Below are positions 24,714 through 33,903 of a stretch of 41,111 nucleotides of DNA, one piece after another. This DNA comes from Lachnospiraceae bacterium. Lineage in GTDB: Bacteria > Bacillota > Clostridia > Lachnospirales > Lachnospiraceae. Each line of letters opens with the position of its first letter. The first letter of the stretch is position 1. Both the position numbers and the translations under genes were made by a program. The stretch spans positions 1-41,111 of the forward strand of contig JAFXVI010000062.1 of assembly GCA_017524595.1 (NCBI GenBank), in the 5' to 3' direction. A model generated the notes under the pieces. That model did not search any database. It was not told the origin of the DNA and saw nothing but the letters and a program-made list of their open reading frames with translations.

Positions 24714-26315
24714 TTATCTGTCCCACTTATCGCACAGTGAGTTTATCTGATCCGCGAACCGCGCAAGATCCTTGTTTGTTCCGCCTTCATTATGCTGTAT
24801 AACGGTAAGCAGCCTCTGGCCTGCCGCAACCAGTCTCTCGAATACAGATGAAAGTGCACGTTTCTTCTTTGGTGCGATCCGTATACCGTCAGCCTCATAT
24901 ATGAATTCATCCGTAACAAGATCATAACAGGTCCCGGAATATGGCGCATAAGTATCAAACGAATACTCTTCTTTAAGGTACTCAGCAAAATCATCACACA
25001 CCTGATCCTGCCCGTGTACTATGAATACCTTATTCGGATCATTCTTAAATCCTCGCATCCATGCAGTCAGACCTGCCTTATCAGCATGGCCCGAAAGTCC
25101 TGCGAGCTTGACTATTTCAGCCCTCACTTCGACCGTCTCCCCAAACAGCTTGACTTCTTTTGCACCATCCACTATGCTGCGTCCCAGAGTACCTACTGCC
25201 TGATATCCCACAAACAGTATAGTACATTCAGGACGCCAAAGATTATGTTTGAGATGATGACGTACACGGCCCGCCTCACACATACCTGAAGCCGAGAGTA
25301 TGACTTTGGGTTTCTCATCAAAATTGATCGCCTTACTTTCATCAGAAGTAATCGAAAGATTAAGTCCATGGAATGTTATGGGATTTATTCCCCTGTTCAC
25401 GAGTTCCATAGCCTCGTCATCGAAACAGTCCATGATGTTTTTATTAAACACGCCTGTAGCCTCCACGGCCAGCGGACTGTCCATATATACTTCAAAATCA
25501 TTGTGCCCGGGAACCAGCTGTTCTTCCTTGATCTGGCGGATAAAATACAGCATTTCCTGCGTACGTCCAACTGCGAAAGACGGTATGACAACATTCCCGC
25601 CCCTGTCAAATGTCCTTTTAAGTATTGCTGACAGCTCGGAAACATAATCAAGCCTTCCCTTATCATGCAGCCTGTCCCCATATGTTGATTCTATCACAAC
25701 GTAATCCGCCTCATCCACAGTCGCAGGATCCTTGATAAGCGGCTGGTTGAGATTGCCTACATCTCCCGAAAATACGATCTTCTTACTCACATCTCCTTCC
25801 GTGAGCCACACCTCTATTGCTGCAGACCCCAGAAGATGCCCTACATCCGTGAAGCGAATCTTTATGTCTTCATTTACCTTTACAACAGTATCATACTTAC
25901 ATGGCACCAGACACTTGATAGCCCCGTCAGCATCCTGCATGTTGTACAGAGGAACATACTCTTCAATATCCCTTGTCCTCTTAGCCTTACGATTGTGCCA
26001 TTCAGCTTCAAACATCTGGATATGGGCACTGTCTCTTAACATTATGCTGCACAGATCACAGGTGGCATCCGTAGCAAATATCTGTCCTCTGAAGCCTTTT
26101 GCATACAGCAGCGGAAGCAGTCCCGAATGGTCTATATGTGCATGCGTAAGGAACACATAATCCACTAATGACGCATCTACCGGCAGTTCAATATTCTCAT
26201 AAATATTGATCCCCTGCTCCATTCCATAATCAACCATCATGTTTTTCCCGCATGCCTCAAGAAAATGACAGCTCCCTGTCACTTCATGAGCTGCACCTAC
26301 AAAGGTTAGCTTCAT
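24714..26315 (-). CDS. Metallo-beta-lactamase/beta-CASP RNase-like protein
   Basis: A 533-residue protein of the CPSF/YSH1-type beta-CASP group. Metal motifs: HAHIDH at residues 58-63, GHLLGSAAIEV, FSGDVG, and SGHAD near residue 410. The CASP insert includes IPSFAVGRTQEMLY and the VILSASGMCEAGRVRHHL block typical of RNA-specific members, followed by the RMM-like segment. These proteins are endo- or exoribonucleases acting on mRNA or structured RNA; the exact substrate is not predictable. The C-terminal 60 residues (KKKRALSSVFERL) are extra helices. It lies 27 nt after the amidase in the same operon. Confidence 0.88.
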   Translation of the reverse strand: MKLTFVGAAHEVTGSCHFLEACGKNMMVDYGMEQGINIYENIELPVDASLVDYVFLTHAHIDHSGLLPLLYAKGFRGQIFATDATCDLCSIMLRDSAHIQMFEAEWHNRKAKRTRDIEEYVPLYNMQDADGAIKCLVPCKYDTVVKVNEDIKIRFTDVGHLLGSAAIEVWLTEGDVSKKIVFSGDVGNLNQPLIKDPATVDEADYVVIESTYGDRLHDKGRLDYVSELSAILKRTFDRGGNVVIPSFAVGRTQEMLYFIRQIKEEQLVPGHNDFEVYMDSPLAVEATGVFNKNIMDCFDDEAMELVNRGINPITFHGLNLSITSDESKAINFDEKPKVILSASGMCEAGRVRHHLKHNLWRPECTILFVGYQAVGTLGRSIVDGAKEVKLFGETVEVRAEIVKLAGLSGHADKAGLTAWMRGFKNDPNKVFIVHGQDQVCDDFAEYLKEEYSFDTYAPYSGTCYDLVTDEFIYEADGIRIAPKKKRALSSVFERLVAAGQRLLTVIQHNEGGTNKDLARFADQINSLCDKWDR

Positions 26316-26342
26316 ACTCCTGTTCCTCCCTTGTTCTAGATA

Positions 26343-27725
26343 TTAATAGCGGTCCGACTCATCGCGTTCCCTGTCACTTATATATTTTGTTATCTTCTTT
26401 CGCATATTAAAAATAAGAATACAGATGAGCACGACCGTCAATATAATGAATATAATTATGAGTACCAACAATGACTTGTTATCTCTGTCAGCGGCGCCAA
26501 GGCTGCCGCCCCTTCCTCCAAGCAGGAAAGAAAAATCACCCACTTCCTCGCGTTCTTTAGCCATATCCTCTTCCGCCTTCTTCTTAGCGGCGGCAGCTTC
26601 CTTCCTCTCCCGCGTCTCCTGTGCTTTCGCCTCGGCTTTTCTTGCCTCCTCTTCCAACAGATCGGCACGTTCCTCCAGTAATGCTGCCATATCTATATCC
26701 TCGGACAAACTGTCAGTATACAGTTCATAACAGTTATAAACACGTGCGGTTATCTTACCTCTGTATCCCGTTGGTACACTGTATGTACCGCTCATCCGGC
26801 TCCTGCCGTCTTCCCACAGCAACAGGTCGGCATAATCCTCAGGCAGCGCTTCATCGGGATTGCCAAGAACCAGACCGTAATACATCAACCGTCCGTCCGG
26901 CTCAGATGCCTTCACCTCATATGTAACCTCTCCCGTGTCTATATTAAGATCCGTAATCTCCAAACTGACTCCTTCCGGAGCTGTCAAGTCAGGCTCCATA
27001 CCCCCTTGTGGAGCTTCCACAAAAACCGTAGGACCCACTTCATCATAAACGGTATCCATGCTAAGGCCATAATATCCTGCAACGCCTGCCGCATCCAGTC
27101 TTCCCATGCGTTCCCAGTCTTCCCTCATACCCAGACGTTCATAATCAATATGGTTATCAAGATATCCATGTTCAATTATGATGACAGGAAGGCCTATCTC
27201 GCATCCGTGCCTGATCACTCCGTAATAATCGTTCCCATTGTTTCCTATACGTACCTTAATCCCCTTGGATACAAGACCATCATCCATCCACTGCTTCATT
27301 ATGCACTGGGCAAGACCATTCCCCGTAGCATAACAGTTTCCAAAGGCCGAAGTAAATATTTCAGATCCGTAAAACAAATGCGATTCCGAAGCATTGTAGT
27401 GACAGCTGACCATAACATCCGCTCCCACACTCCGGGCAAAATCAACCCTTTCTTCCAGCGAGATTTTTCTGTCATCCTCTCTGGTCAGATATACCTCAAC
27501 ATTATTATACTTCTCAAGCTCCTGCTTCATTGCAAGCGCTGTCAAAAGATCAACATCCTTTTCAGCCAGATCATCCTTGTAATGCGCTCCGTTCTCGGCA
27601 TCGTCAAGCCCTGCGCCCCCGTGTCCCGGATCTATGACCACTACAACTGTCTGTGCTGCTTTTACACTTATGGACATCGATATACATAATACCAGAAATA
27701 ATAAGATCCCAGCTGCCTTCTTCAT
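26343..27725 (-). CDS. Membrane-anchored N-acetylmuramoyl-L-alanine amidase
   Basis: A 460-residue peptidoglycan amidase (Amidase_3). A Sec signal (MKKAAGILLF..., cleavage after VKA) precedes IDPGHGG with Zn ligand His35, an AEKDVDL Glu, the SCHYNASE His and the catalytic-side IIEHGYLDN Glu. The domain is followed by a beta-rich region (about 250-350), an Ala/Glu/Lys-rich coiled coil and a C-terminal TM helix (about 418-441) with a charged cytoplasmic tail. The start at 27725 has GGAG 6 nt upstream; an upstream in-frame extension to 27764 is not supported. Its leader is the long RNA described at 27783-28133. It heads the amidase-CASP-thyA-dfrA operon. Confidence 0.9.
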   Translation of the reverse strand: MKKAAGILLFLVLCISMSISVKAAQTVVVVIDPGHGGAGLDDAENGAHYKDDLAEKDVDLLTALAMKQELEKYNNVEVYLTREDDRKISLEERVDFARSVGADVMVSCHYNASESHLFYGSEIFTSAFGNCYATGNGLAQCIMKQWMDDGLVSKGIKVRIGNNGNDYYGVIRHGCEIGLPVIIIEHGYLDNHIDYERLGMREDWERMGRLDAAGVAGYYGLSMDTVYDEVGPTVFVEAPQGGMEPDLTAPEGVSLEITDLNIDTGEVTYEVKASEPDGRLMYYGLVLGNPDEALPEDYADLLLWEDGRSRMSGTYSVPTGYRGKITARVYNCYELYTDSLSEDIDMAALLEERADLLEEEARKAEAKAQETRERKEAAAAKKKAEEDMAKEREEVGDFSFLLGGRGGSLGAADRDNKSLLVLIIIFIILTVVLICILIFNMRKKITKYISDRERDESDRY

Positions 27726-27780
27726 AATATCTCCGAATACATTTAAACAATAATATCTTATCATTTAATCGGATTATGTA

Positions 27781-27830
27781 CAACAAAATAAGAGCGGATG
27801 CCGATCTATTACTTATCTGCATCCGCCCTC
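27781..27830 (-). terminator. Intrinsic terminator of the amidase leader RNA
   Basis: In minus-strand RNA arms 27819-27830 and 27790-27801 form a 12-bp stem (GCGGATGC / GCATCCGC core plus outer G-U and A-U pairs) with a 17-nt loop and the tail UAUUUUGUU. It lies 55 nt before the amidase ATG. Confidence 0.8.
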
Positions 27831-28133
27831 ATTCAGTTTCTTCTGTTCCCAATGGACTGTACCTCTCACTTCTGTTCCGAATACTTCACCGGTGTCGTAT
27901 AATTTATATGAACTTTTAAGTGTCCATTACACTCAATCAATTATTCGACTCCCTATTCAATTGTATTGACTTCAGTTCGGTACCCGGACTCTATCGTACA
28001 TACCCTTCTTAATGTACATTGCTTTACATCGCTTGTCCTGTTCTAATACCGTGTCCCAAAGACCCCAACCTCAGTCACGACACCCGCTCCATAAAAGGAA
28101 CCTATGATCAATCTTCTCTTATCTCTTCTCTAT
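27783..28133 (-). ncRNA. Unassigned ~350-nt structured RNA or 5' leader
   Basis: A non-coding stretch with a textbook promoter upstream and a strong terminator downstream, so a discrete transcript of about 350 nt is expected. No frame longer than about 14 codons is seen on this strand. Structure visible by eye: a long-range pairing of GGTGTCGT (28077-28084) with ACGACACC (27891-27898), an internal hairpin (27996-28017, GTACAT/ATGTAC), a GTTCC/GGAGC hairpin near the 5' end, and the direct repeat GGAACAGAAG (27840-27849 and 27869-27878). I do not find the hallmarks of tmRNA, RNase P, SRP, T-box, SAM or cyclic-di-GMP-I RNAs. It could be a riboswitch-like attenuator for the amidase operon or an independent ncRNA. 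Remaining bases 27726-27780 hold only the amidase ribosome site region. Confidence 0.7.
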
Positions 28134-28139
28134 GGTTAG

Positions 28140-28168
28140 ATTATATTACCAGCATCACGAATTGTCAA
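28140..28168 (-). promoter_or_regulatory. Consensus sigma-A promoter for the leader/ncRNA
   Basis: TTGACA, 17 bp, TATAAT: a perfect match on the minus strand. Upstream lies an A-rich UP-like run (CAAATAATTACAAAAAAG). Start near 28133. This is the strongest promoter in the window. Confidence 0.9.
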
Positions 28169-28291
28169 CACTTTTTTGTAATTATTTGATATATTTTTAT
28201 ACATTTTATTCTACGATACAAGTATTATTAGTTTATATAGTTCGTAATCATTATATTGTATATACATTTTAAACATTTGATAATATTTGCA
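28169..28291. other. AT-rich spacer
   Basis: Very AT-rich, upstream of the promoter above and downstream of the DUF4358 lipoprotein. Apart from the UP-like A-tract I see no gene or hairpin terminator. Confidence 0.6.
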
Positions 28292-28756
28292 CTATTTTAA
28301 ATAAGAATCAATTATCGCCCTTGCTTTATCCGGTTCATCGCTCACCGACAACACCGCGCAGTTACCCTGTCTGGAGATAACGGCCGCATTAAGCTTCTCA
28401 AGCTCGGCAGGAACATAATCCGTAAATGATTCCTTCTGTTCTTCGACCCTGGCCTTTAGCGAATCCTCGATCACTCCGGCATCAGCTTCCTCAGCACATT
28501 TTATTACTACTATCTCTTCCGCCGTTGCACCCGTACTTTCATAGAAAGCAGCCTCTGTTATATCCGCATCTTTAAAATTAAAGATCATCTGAGCCGTATC
28601 TAGATCTATCGTCGACAGGTCATCCTTATATGTAACCCCGCTCTTAAGGGCATCGGCAAGCTCCTGCACATTCACATCCACAGATTTACTGCCACAGCCC
28701 GTCAAACCAATTACCGTTACCATAGCCAATCCGGCCAAAAAAATCCGTTTTTTCAT
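28292..28756 (-). CDS. DUF4358-family lipoprotein
   Basis: A 154-residue lipoprotein: signal peptide and lipobox LTGC with the modified Cys21. The rest (VNVQELADALKSGVTYKDDLSTID, MIFNFKDADITEAAFYESTGATAEEIVV) matches my recollection of DUF4358, a Clostridia-specific surface family of unknown function. It is the last gene of the MBOAT-DHHW-SGNH group, preceded by GGGGAGGAGAG, so it probably acts with surface O-acylation at the membrane face. Confidence 0.85.
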   Translation of the reverse strand: MKKRIFLAGLAMVTVIGLTGCGSKSVDVNVQELADALKSGVTYKDDLSTIDLDTAQMIFNFKDADITEAAFYESTGATAEEIVVIKCAEEADAGVIEDSLKARVEEQKESFTDYVPAELEKLNAAVISRQGNCAVLSVSDEPDKARAIIDSYLK

Positions 28757-28808
28757 AATCTCTCTCCTCCCCGTTTCACATTAATGTATGATCATCCAAG
28801 TTCCCTCA

Positions 28809-29954
28809 TTACTGCGTCACCACAATTGCATGAGATAATAAGTACTGCTTCCAGATATCCATATACTGCGCTTTCAGATGTATCCCGTCAGCCGCCATCT
28901 CTGCGGGCAGGCTGCCGTCAGCCCCTGCAAGAGCAGACCCAACATCCAGATAATAGGCTCTCTGTTCCAGTGCAAATTGCTTGAGCGCTTCATTACGGGA
29001 CGTAACATTGGGATTATTATGCACCTTATCCGACTGCGATTTTGCCGCTGTAACGGGAAGCAGACCATGAACATAAATTATCGCGCGCGGTTCACTCTCC
29101 CGTAATACTGCTATCAATTCAGCATATTTGCTCAGGAAAGCCGCATTGTTCCCTCCCATCTCGTTAAGCCCGACCTTGATATATATTTTTGTAAAAGTAT
29201 CATAAGGAAGCGCATCCGTTATGGGAACCTTGCCGTCATCAGTGTTAACCACCTTCATGGTATTATACTTGGACAGCTGAAAGCCTGTTGCCGCATAGTA
29301 TGTCCCCGGAAGACCCGAGTACATTCCAAATCCCTGAAGCCTTGAATCACCAATAAACAAAGCATCGGTAAAATAACTCTCATCAACTGTAGTAAACGGA
29401 AGCGGGAAATTTACATTGGGATCAATATAGACATGGATATCAGAGGCCGGCGTCAGAGCGGCATCTGTATCATCCCCTGCTTCCTCTATAGCATCTATTC
29501 CGGATATTTCCGACTCGTTCTGCTCAGCCGTCGCATTATCTGTAATCGATGCAGTTCCTTTCAGGGTCTCCTCTGACAGCTCGTTAACCACCTCCGGTCC
29601 GGCATCAGTCATATTTTCAGACACAGCGGATTCGTAAACAGGTGCAGCTTCCAACTCAGAATGTTCCTGTTCCGTAGCCGCACGTTCAAGTTCCTCCTGA
29701 GTTTTGGCATACACATAGCTTCCGTTTAGCACTGACATCAGATCATGAGCCGACTTCCCGGTATCCCATAACGCGATCATAGTTCCTGCCATCACCGCAA
29801 GAAACACAGTACACAGAACGACAAGAACCACTGAGCAAATGCGTATAAACCGCCTGCGCTCCTCGAGCTTACGATCCTCAGCACTCATCTTCTCATCATT
29901 TTCAGATAGATCATCATCAAAAACAGAACTTAAGTCTTTCAACTTTTCCACCAT
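28809..29954 (-). CDS. Membrane-anchored SGNH/GDSL-type hydrolase
   Basis: A 381-residue protein with a cytoplasmic N-terminus, one TM helix (about 36-62), a low-complexity acidic linker (about 85-170) and an extracytoplasmic SGNH domain. Block I FIGDSRLQG has the nucleophile Ser204, LNEMGGNN is block III, and DGIH (356-359) supplies the Asp-His pair. It may add or remove acyl groups on a surface polymer, as in AlgX/PatB-type or OatA-type systems. It sits 35 nt after the DHHW gene. Confidence 0.88.
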   Translation of the reverse strand: MVEKLKDLSSVFDDDLSENDEKMSAEDRKLEERRRFIRICSVVLVVLCTVFLAVMAGTMIALWDTGKSAHDLMSVLNGSYVYAKTQEELERAATEQEHSELEAAPVYESAVSENMTDAGPEVVNELSEETLKGTASITDNATAEQNESEISGIDAIEEAGDDTDAALTPASDIHVYIDPNVNFPLPFTTVDESYFTDALFIGDSRLQGFGMYSGLPGTYYAATGFQLSKYNTMKVVNTDDGKVPITDALPYDTFTKIYIKVGLNEMGGNNAAFLSKYAELIAVLRESEPRAIIYVHGLLPVTAAKSQSDKVHNNPNVTSRNEALKQFALEQRAYYLDVGSALAGADGSLPAEMAADGIHLKAQYMDIWKQYLLSHAIVVTQ

Positions 29955-29989
29955 TTCGAAACGTTATAGTATAATGATAATCGTATTTC

Positions 29990-31132
29990 TCAACTTGTCA
30001 ATCTGTAAAAATGGTTATCATCATTAAAATGCATGAAGTTGTATATCAGCAGGATATCCGCATCTTTGTTCTTATCAAGCAGCTCATTTACAGATTCCGG
30101 ATAATACCTTAAGTCGATCACTATCAGCCTGTCATAATTATATGTAAAAAAAGGAATGAGGCAGTTGGCATAAGAATCCTTGAATATTATCAACTCACTG
30201 CGTTTCTTTGCTGCACCTCCCCGCTCTGATTCAACAATGCTCATCCCCTCATTGCCGTACATGAACATCGCATACTTATCATATGTATCCAGCTTATCCA
30301 GATCATACAGGTCATGATAAGTGTTCCCTCCTGTTTCATAAGAAATCACAGGAATGTCATAATACGAAAGTGTATCCGGGAAGCCTCCAAGCATGCCCCT
30401 GTATTTTGAGTGATATGTCCCATAGAATCCATCCACTGTCCTCAATCTGTCAGATTCCAGGTTCTCAGGCTCTTTCCACGGCGTCAATCCCATAGCCTCA
30501 CACAACCGGCAATATCCCAAGTATGCGCCCTGCGTAGTCCAATGATGATCAGTACGATAATATATATATTTCTCCGAATTCTCCTTAAGCGTTTCATATA
30601 CGCTTACCGTACTAACATTCCCGTATGACGACAATTCACTGTAAAAATCATCGATCTCAGCTTTCTGAGAAACATTCGGAAAACCCGCAGGAGTGTCCCG
30701 GCTAAGTATTTCATACGAATTGGGTACTATGCACAACGAGATATCCCTGTCAGTCTGTCCTGCAAAATTTCGTATTGCGGCCTTATTCTTCCCAAGCTGT
30801 CCGGAAGTACTCACAAGCTTTTCAAACAAATAGCCTCTGTCTCCCCTTGCTATCCCGTTATTCTCATTTTTTAACATCAGTTCTCCGCTTATTGCCTTCA
30901 ACCTTACAAGAGTATCACGAAGTGGAAGCTGTTCTTCTGTGTACAGTTCAAAGCTTTTCATAAAACTGCCGTCAAGAATACCTGACAGCGTTATTTCAGG
31001 TCGTCTGGCAAGATAACGGTTCTCGGTCGAAGAGAACTCTCCGCCCTTAGCAAACAGGTATCCTGTGAACATGGCAAGCACCATGAAAGAAAAAATAATC
31101 GCAAATATGTTTTTACGAACAAATTCCAACAT
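29990..31132 (-). CDS. DHHW-family (AlgJ/AlgX-like) O-acetylation protein
   Basis: A membrane-anchored protein (TM about 8-27 from the chosen start) with the extracytoplasmic DHHW signature YYRTDHHWTTQGAY and a Ser in IFKDSYANC that resembles the SGNH nucleophile. DHHW proteins resemble AlgJ/AlgX, which transfer acetyl to exopolysaccharide. I place the start at 31132 because GGAG lies 6 nt upstream; a further in-frame TTG/ATG exists at 31150-31144. It is followed by SGNH and DUF4358 and preceded by the MBOAT gene. Confidence 0.88.
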   Translation of the reverse strand: MLEFVRKNIFAIIFSFMVLAMFTGYLFAKGGEFSSTENRYLARRPEITLSGILDGSFMKSFELYTEEQLPLRDTLVRLKAISGELMLKNENNGIARGDRGYLFEKLVSTSGQLGKNKAAIRNFAGQTDRDISLCIVPNSYEILSRDTPAGFPNVSQKAEIDDFYSELSSYGNVSTVSVYETLKENSEKYIYYRTDHHWTTQGAYLGYCRLCEAMGLTPWKEPENLESDRLRTVDGFYGTYHSKYRGMLGGFPDTLSYYDIPVISYETGGNTYHDLYDLDKLDTYDKYAMFMYGNEGMSIVESERGGAAKKRSELIIFKDSYANCLIPFFTYNYDRLIVIDLRYYPESVNELLDKNKDADILLIYNFMHFNDDNHFYRLTS

Positions 31133-31195
31133 AAATTTCTCCATAAACAATATCAGAACAAGGCCTGATAAAACCGTTTCCTTATCATAACAGCA

Positions 31196-32566
31196 TCAGA
31201 AGCGGAAATACAGAAACGGATTATACGACGCATCAGCAAGAAAAGCAGTGCTCAATATCAAAATACAGGACAGCAATACGGCCACTACCGCCCTTTTGTT
31301 CCTTATCTTTTCGTAAAACTTGTTTCCTGATCCCGATGACAGTATGCATCCAACGATTATGATAAAAAAATAATTCCTTATATAATATATCTCGCTTCCC
31401 GAAATTCCTCCTGTAAAGAGTCTTGAAATATAAACTCCCAGCTGTTTGAGATCGGTGATCGCAAACAACAACCATCCAAAGCCTATGGCAATCAGTGAGT
31501 ATATATGAGCAAATATCCTGTGTTTTTCAAGAAATCTGCCAAAACCGGCTCGTTCAACCATGATCAGAACAAAGAAGTATAGTCCCCATAGTATGAAATT
31601 CCAATCAGCCCCATGCCAGAAACCCGTAACAAACCATACAATGAACAGATTGATGATCACGCGCACCCTGCCCTTTCTGTTCCCGCCAAGTGGAATATAC
31701 AGATAATCCCTGAACCAACCACTCAGCGTCATATGCCATCTGCGCCAGTATTCAGTTATTGAAGTCGAAATATAAGGAAGATTGAAATTCTTTGGAAATT
31801 CAAATCCCAGCATTTTGCCAAGACCTATAGCCATCATTGAATATCCGTTAAAATCAAAGTATATCTGTAATGTAAAAGCCAGCATCCCAAGCCAGGCAAG
31901 CGGCACGGAAATATTATCATATCCGATATTCTCAAGCTCCTTCCACAGTTCGCCCGCATTATTGGCTATAAGAACCTTGGAGCCGAGTCCGAGGACAAAT
32001 ATCTCAATTCCTTCCTCTATTGCACCTGCTGTTATTCTCCTGTTTTTGAGTGCAGCAGATACATCGCTGTATACTACAATGGGACCGGCAATAAGCTGAG
32101 GGAACATACACAGATATGTGCCCAGATTTACGATCGAACTTTCAACATCCACCTTGCCACGATATAGATCGATAACATAAGACATGATCTGAAATGTATA
32201 AAAGCTTATACCAAGAGGCAAAGTTATGTTAACTTTAGCAATGCTACTCCCGGAAAAAGCATTTATGTTTTCAATAAAGAAATTAATATATTTAAAGAAA
32301 AACAGCATGCCTATATCAAAAACAAGCGCACATATAAGGATCAGCTTATCCGCCCGACCCCTGAAATGATGTATGAGCAATCCGGAGAAATAATTCACAA
32401 GAATTGATATCACAAGAAGAAGCAGGTACTTAGGTTCTCCCCACCCGTAAAAGATCATGCTCCCGATGAGAAGCACAAAATTCTTTGCTCTCATCGGGAC
32501 CAGATAATATAATATGAAAAAAACCGGCATAAACCAGAATATAAACAATAAACTGCTGAATATCAT
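31196..32566 (-). CDS. MBOAT-family membrane O-acyltransferase (AlgI-like)
   Basis: A 456-residue polytopic protein with 10 or more TM segments. The family core is clear: [78 protein letters not shown] and the catalytic His in [13 protein letters not shown]. It moves acyl groups across the membrane for DHHW/SGNH partners to place on a surface polymer. Its ATG overlaps the glyA stop (ATGA), so translation is coupled. Confidence 0.95.
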   Translation of the reverse strand: MIFSSLLFIFWFMPVFFILYYLVPMRAKNFVLLIGSMIFYGWGEPKYLLLLVISILVNYFSGLLIHHFRGRADKLILICALVFDIGMLFFFKYINFFIENINAFSGSSIAKVNITLPLGISFYTFQIMSYVIDLYRGKVDVESSIVNLGTYLCMFPQLIAGPIVVYSDVSAALKNRRITAGAIEEGIEIFVLGLGSKVLIANNAGELWKELENIGYDNISVPLAWLGMLAFTLQIYFDFNGYSMMAIGLGKMLGFEFPKNFNLPYISTSITEYWRRWHMTLSGWFRDYLYIPLGGNRKGRVRVIINLFIVWFVTGFWHGADWNFILWGLYFFVLIMVERAGFGRFLEKHRIFAHIYSLIAIGFGWLLFAITDLKQLGVYISRLFTGGISGSEIYYIRNYFFIIIVGCILSSGSGNKFYEKIRNKRAVVAVLLSCILILSTAFLADASYNPFLYFRF

Positions 32567-33801
32567 ATCAAAGGATATTTGGCCGTAAGCTCATCAACGA
32601 TAGCACGCGCTTTTGACACCCCTGCCTCACCTTCTTTAACAACGAAAGCTATAGCCTCTGCTATCCTGTCCATATCGTCAGCATTCATTCCCCTGGATGT
32701 AACTGCAGGTGTTCCAAGCCTGATACCGCTTGTAACAAACGGTTTCTGAGGATCGTTAGGAACTGTATTCTTATTGGCGGTTATATGCGCCTCATCAAGC
32801 AGCTTCTCTATTTCCTTGCCGGTAAGCCCCTGAGGTCTTAGATCGAGCAGCATCAGATGATTGTCCGTGCCGCCTGATACTATACTGAGACCCCTTCCAA
32901 GAAGTCCCTTGGCCAATGCCTGCGCATTGTCTACTATATTCCTGCCATATTCCTTAAACTCGGACGAAAGCGCCTCCTTAAAGCATACAGCCTTAGCCGC
33001 TATTACATGCATAAGAGGACCGCCCTGAATTCCCGGAAAGATAGCTTTATTGAAGTTGAACTTATCAGCAGCCTCCTGATTACACAGGATGAGTCCTCCG
33101 CGCGGACCACGGAGTGTCTTATGTGTTGTCGTAGTAACAACATCAGCATAAGGGATGGGGCTCTCATGATACCCGGTAGCAACAAGACCGGCTATATGAG
33201 CCATATCAACCATGAGATATGCTCCAACTTCATCACAAATCTCCCTGAACTTCTTAAAATCGATCTTTCTTGCATAAGCGCTCGCTCCGGCCAGTATCAT
33301 CTTAGGCTTGCATTCAAGCGCTATCCTTCTAACTTCATCATAATCTATAAAACCGTCATCATTTACCCCGTAATGCACACAGTTAAAGTATTTGCCCGAC
33401 ATATTGACCGGTGAACCATGTGATAAATGTCCACCGTGATCAAGGTTCATGCCCATAAATGTATCACCGGGTTCAAGCATTGCAAAAAATACAGCCATAT
33501 TGGCCTGAGCTCCCGAATGAGGCTGAACATTCGCATAATCACAGCCAAAAAGTTCCTTCGCCCGATCTCTTGCCAGATCTTCAACTATATCAACACAATC
33601 GCAACCACCATAGTACCTTTTCCCCGGATAACCTTCCGCATACTTGTTGGTTAACGGACTGCCCATAGCAGCCATTACCGCCTTGCTTACCCAGTTCTCC
33701 GAAGCAATAAGTTCAATGTGGCTGTTCTGCCTCTTCTGCTCCTTGACAATAGCCTCAGCAATCTCAGGATCTACCATCCTTACTTCATCCAGTGAATACA
33801 T
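32563..33801 (-). CDS. glyA: Serine hydroxymethyltransferase
   Basis: A fold-type I PLP enzyme of 412 residues that interconverts serine and glycine and loads tetrahydrofolate with a one-carbon unit. Landmarks: [51 protein letters not shown] and the PLP Lys in [14 protein letters not shown]. The ATG has CGGAGG upstream. The stop overlaps the MBOAT start, placing it at the head of the O-acylation cassette. Promoter at 33840-33868 with an overlapping palindrome. Confidence 0.98.
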   Translation of the reverse strand: MYSLDEVRMVDPEIAEAIVKEQKRQNSHIELIASENWVSKAVMAAMGSPLTNKYAEGYPGKRYYGGCDCVDIVEDLARDRAKELFGCDYANVQPHSGAQANMAVFFAMLEPGDTFMGMNLDHGGHLSHGSPVNMSGKYFNCVHYGVNDDGFIDYDEVRRIALECKPKMILAGASAYARKIDFKKFREICDEVGAYLMVDMAHIAGLVATGYHESPIPYADVVTTTTHKTLRGPRGGLILCNQEAADKFNFNKAIFPGIQGGPLMHVIAAKAVCFKEALSSEFKEYGRNIVDNAQALAKGLLGRGLSIVSGGTDNHLMLLDLRPQGLTGKEIEKLLDEAHITANKNTVPNDPQKPFVTSGIRLGTPAVTSRGMNADDMDRIAEAIAFVVKEGEAGVSKARAIVDELTAKYPLI

Positions 33802-33839
33802 GCATCTACCTCCGTTATTGTTCTTAAAATACCCGTACC

Positions 33840-33868
33840 ATTATATAGGAACTCGATTCAAAACACAA
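33840..33868 (-). promoter_or_regulatory. sigma-A promoter of glyA and the O-acylation cassette
   Basis: TTGTGT and TATAAT with a 17-bp spacer on the minus strand, start near 33833, leader about 32 nt. Confidence 0.65.
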
Positions 33869-33878
33869 GAAATCTTGT
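33865..33878. promoter_or_regulatory. Palindrome overlapping the glyA -35
   Basis: ACAAGA-AA-TCTTGT is a perfect 6-2-6 inverted repeat that covers most of the -35 hexamer. Candidate operator; regulator unknown. Confidence 0.4.
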
Positions 33879-33903
33879 TAAAAACATATGACCGCTATCT
33901 TCC

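Noticed and set aside
27783..28133. Known RNA classes (tmRNA, RNase P, SRP, T-box, SAM, cyclic-di-GMP-I, glycine)
   Set aside because: Characteristic sequences (CCA end with tag frame, GGAAAGTCCGGGC, GGTGGNACCGCG and others) were not found by eye; a covariance search could still find a divergent member.
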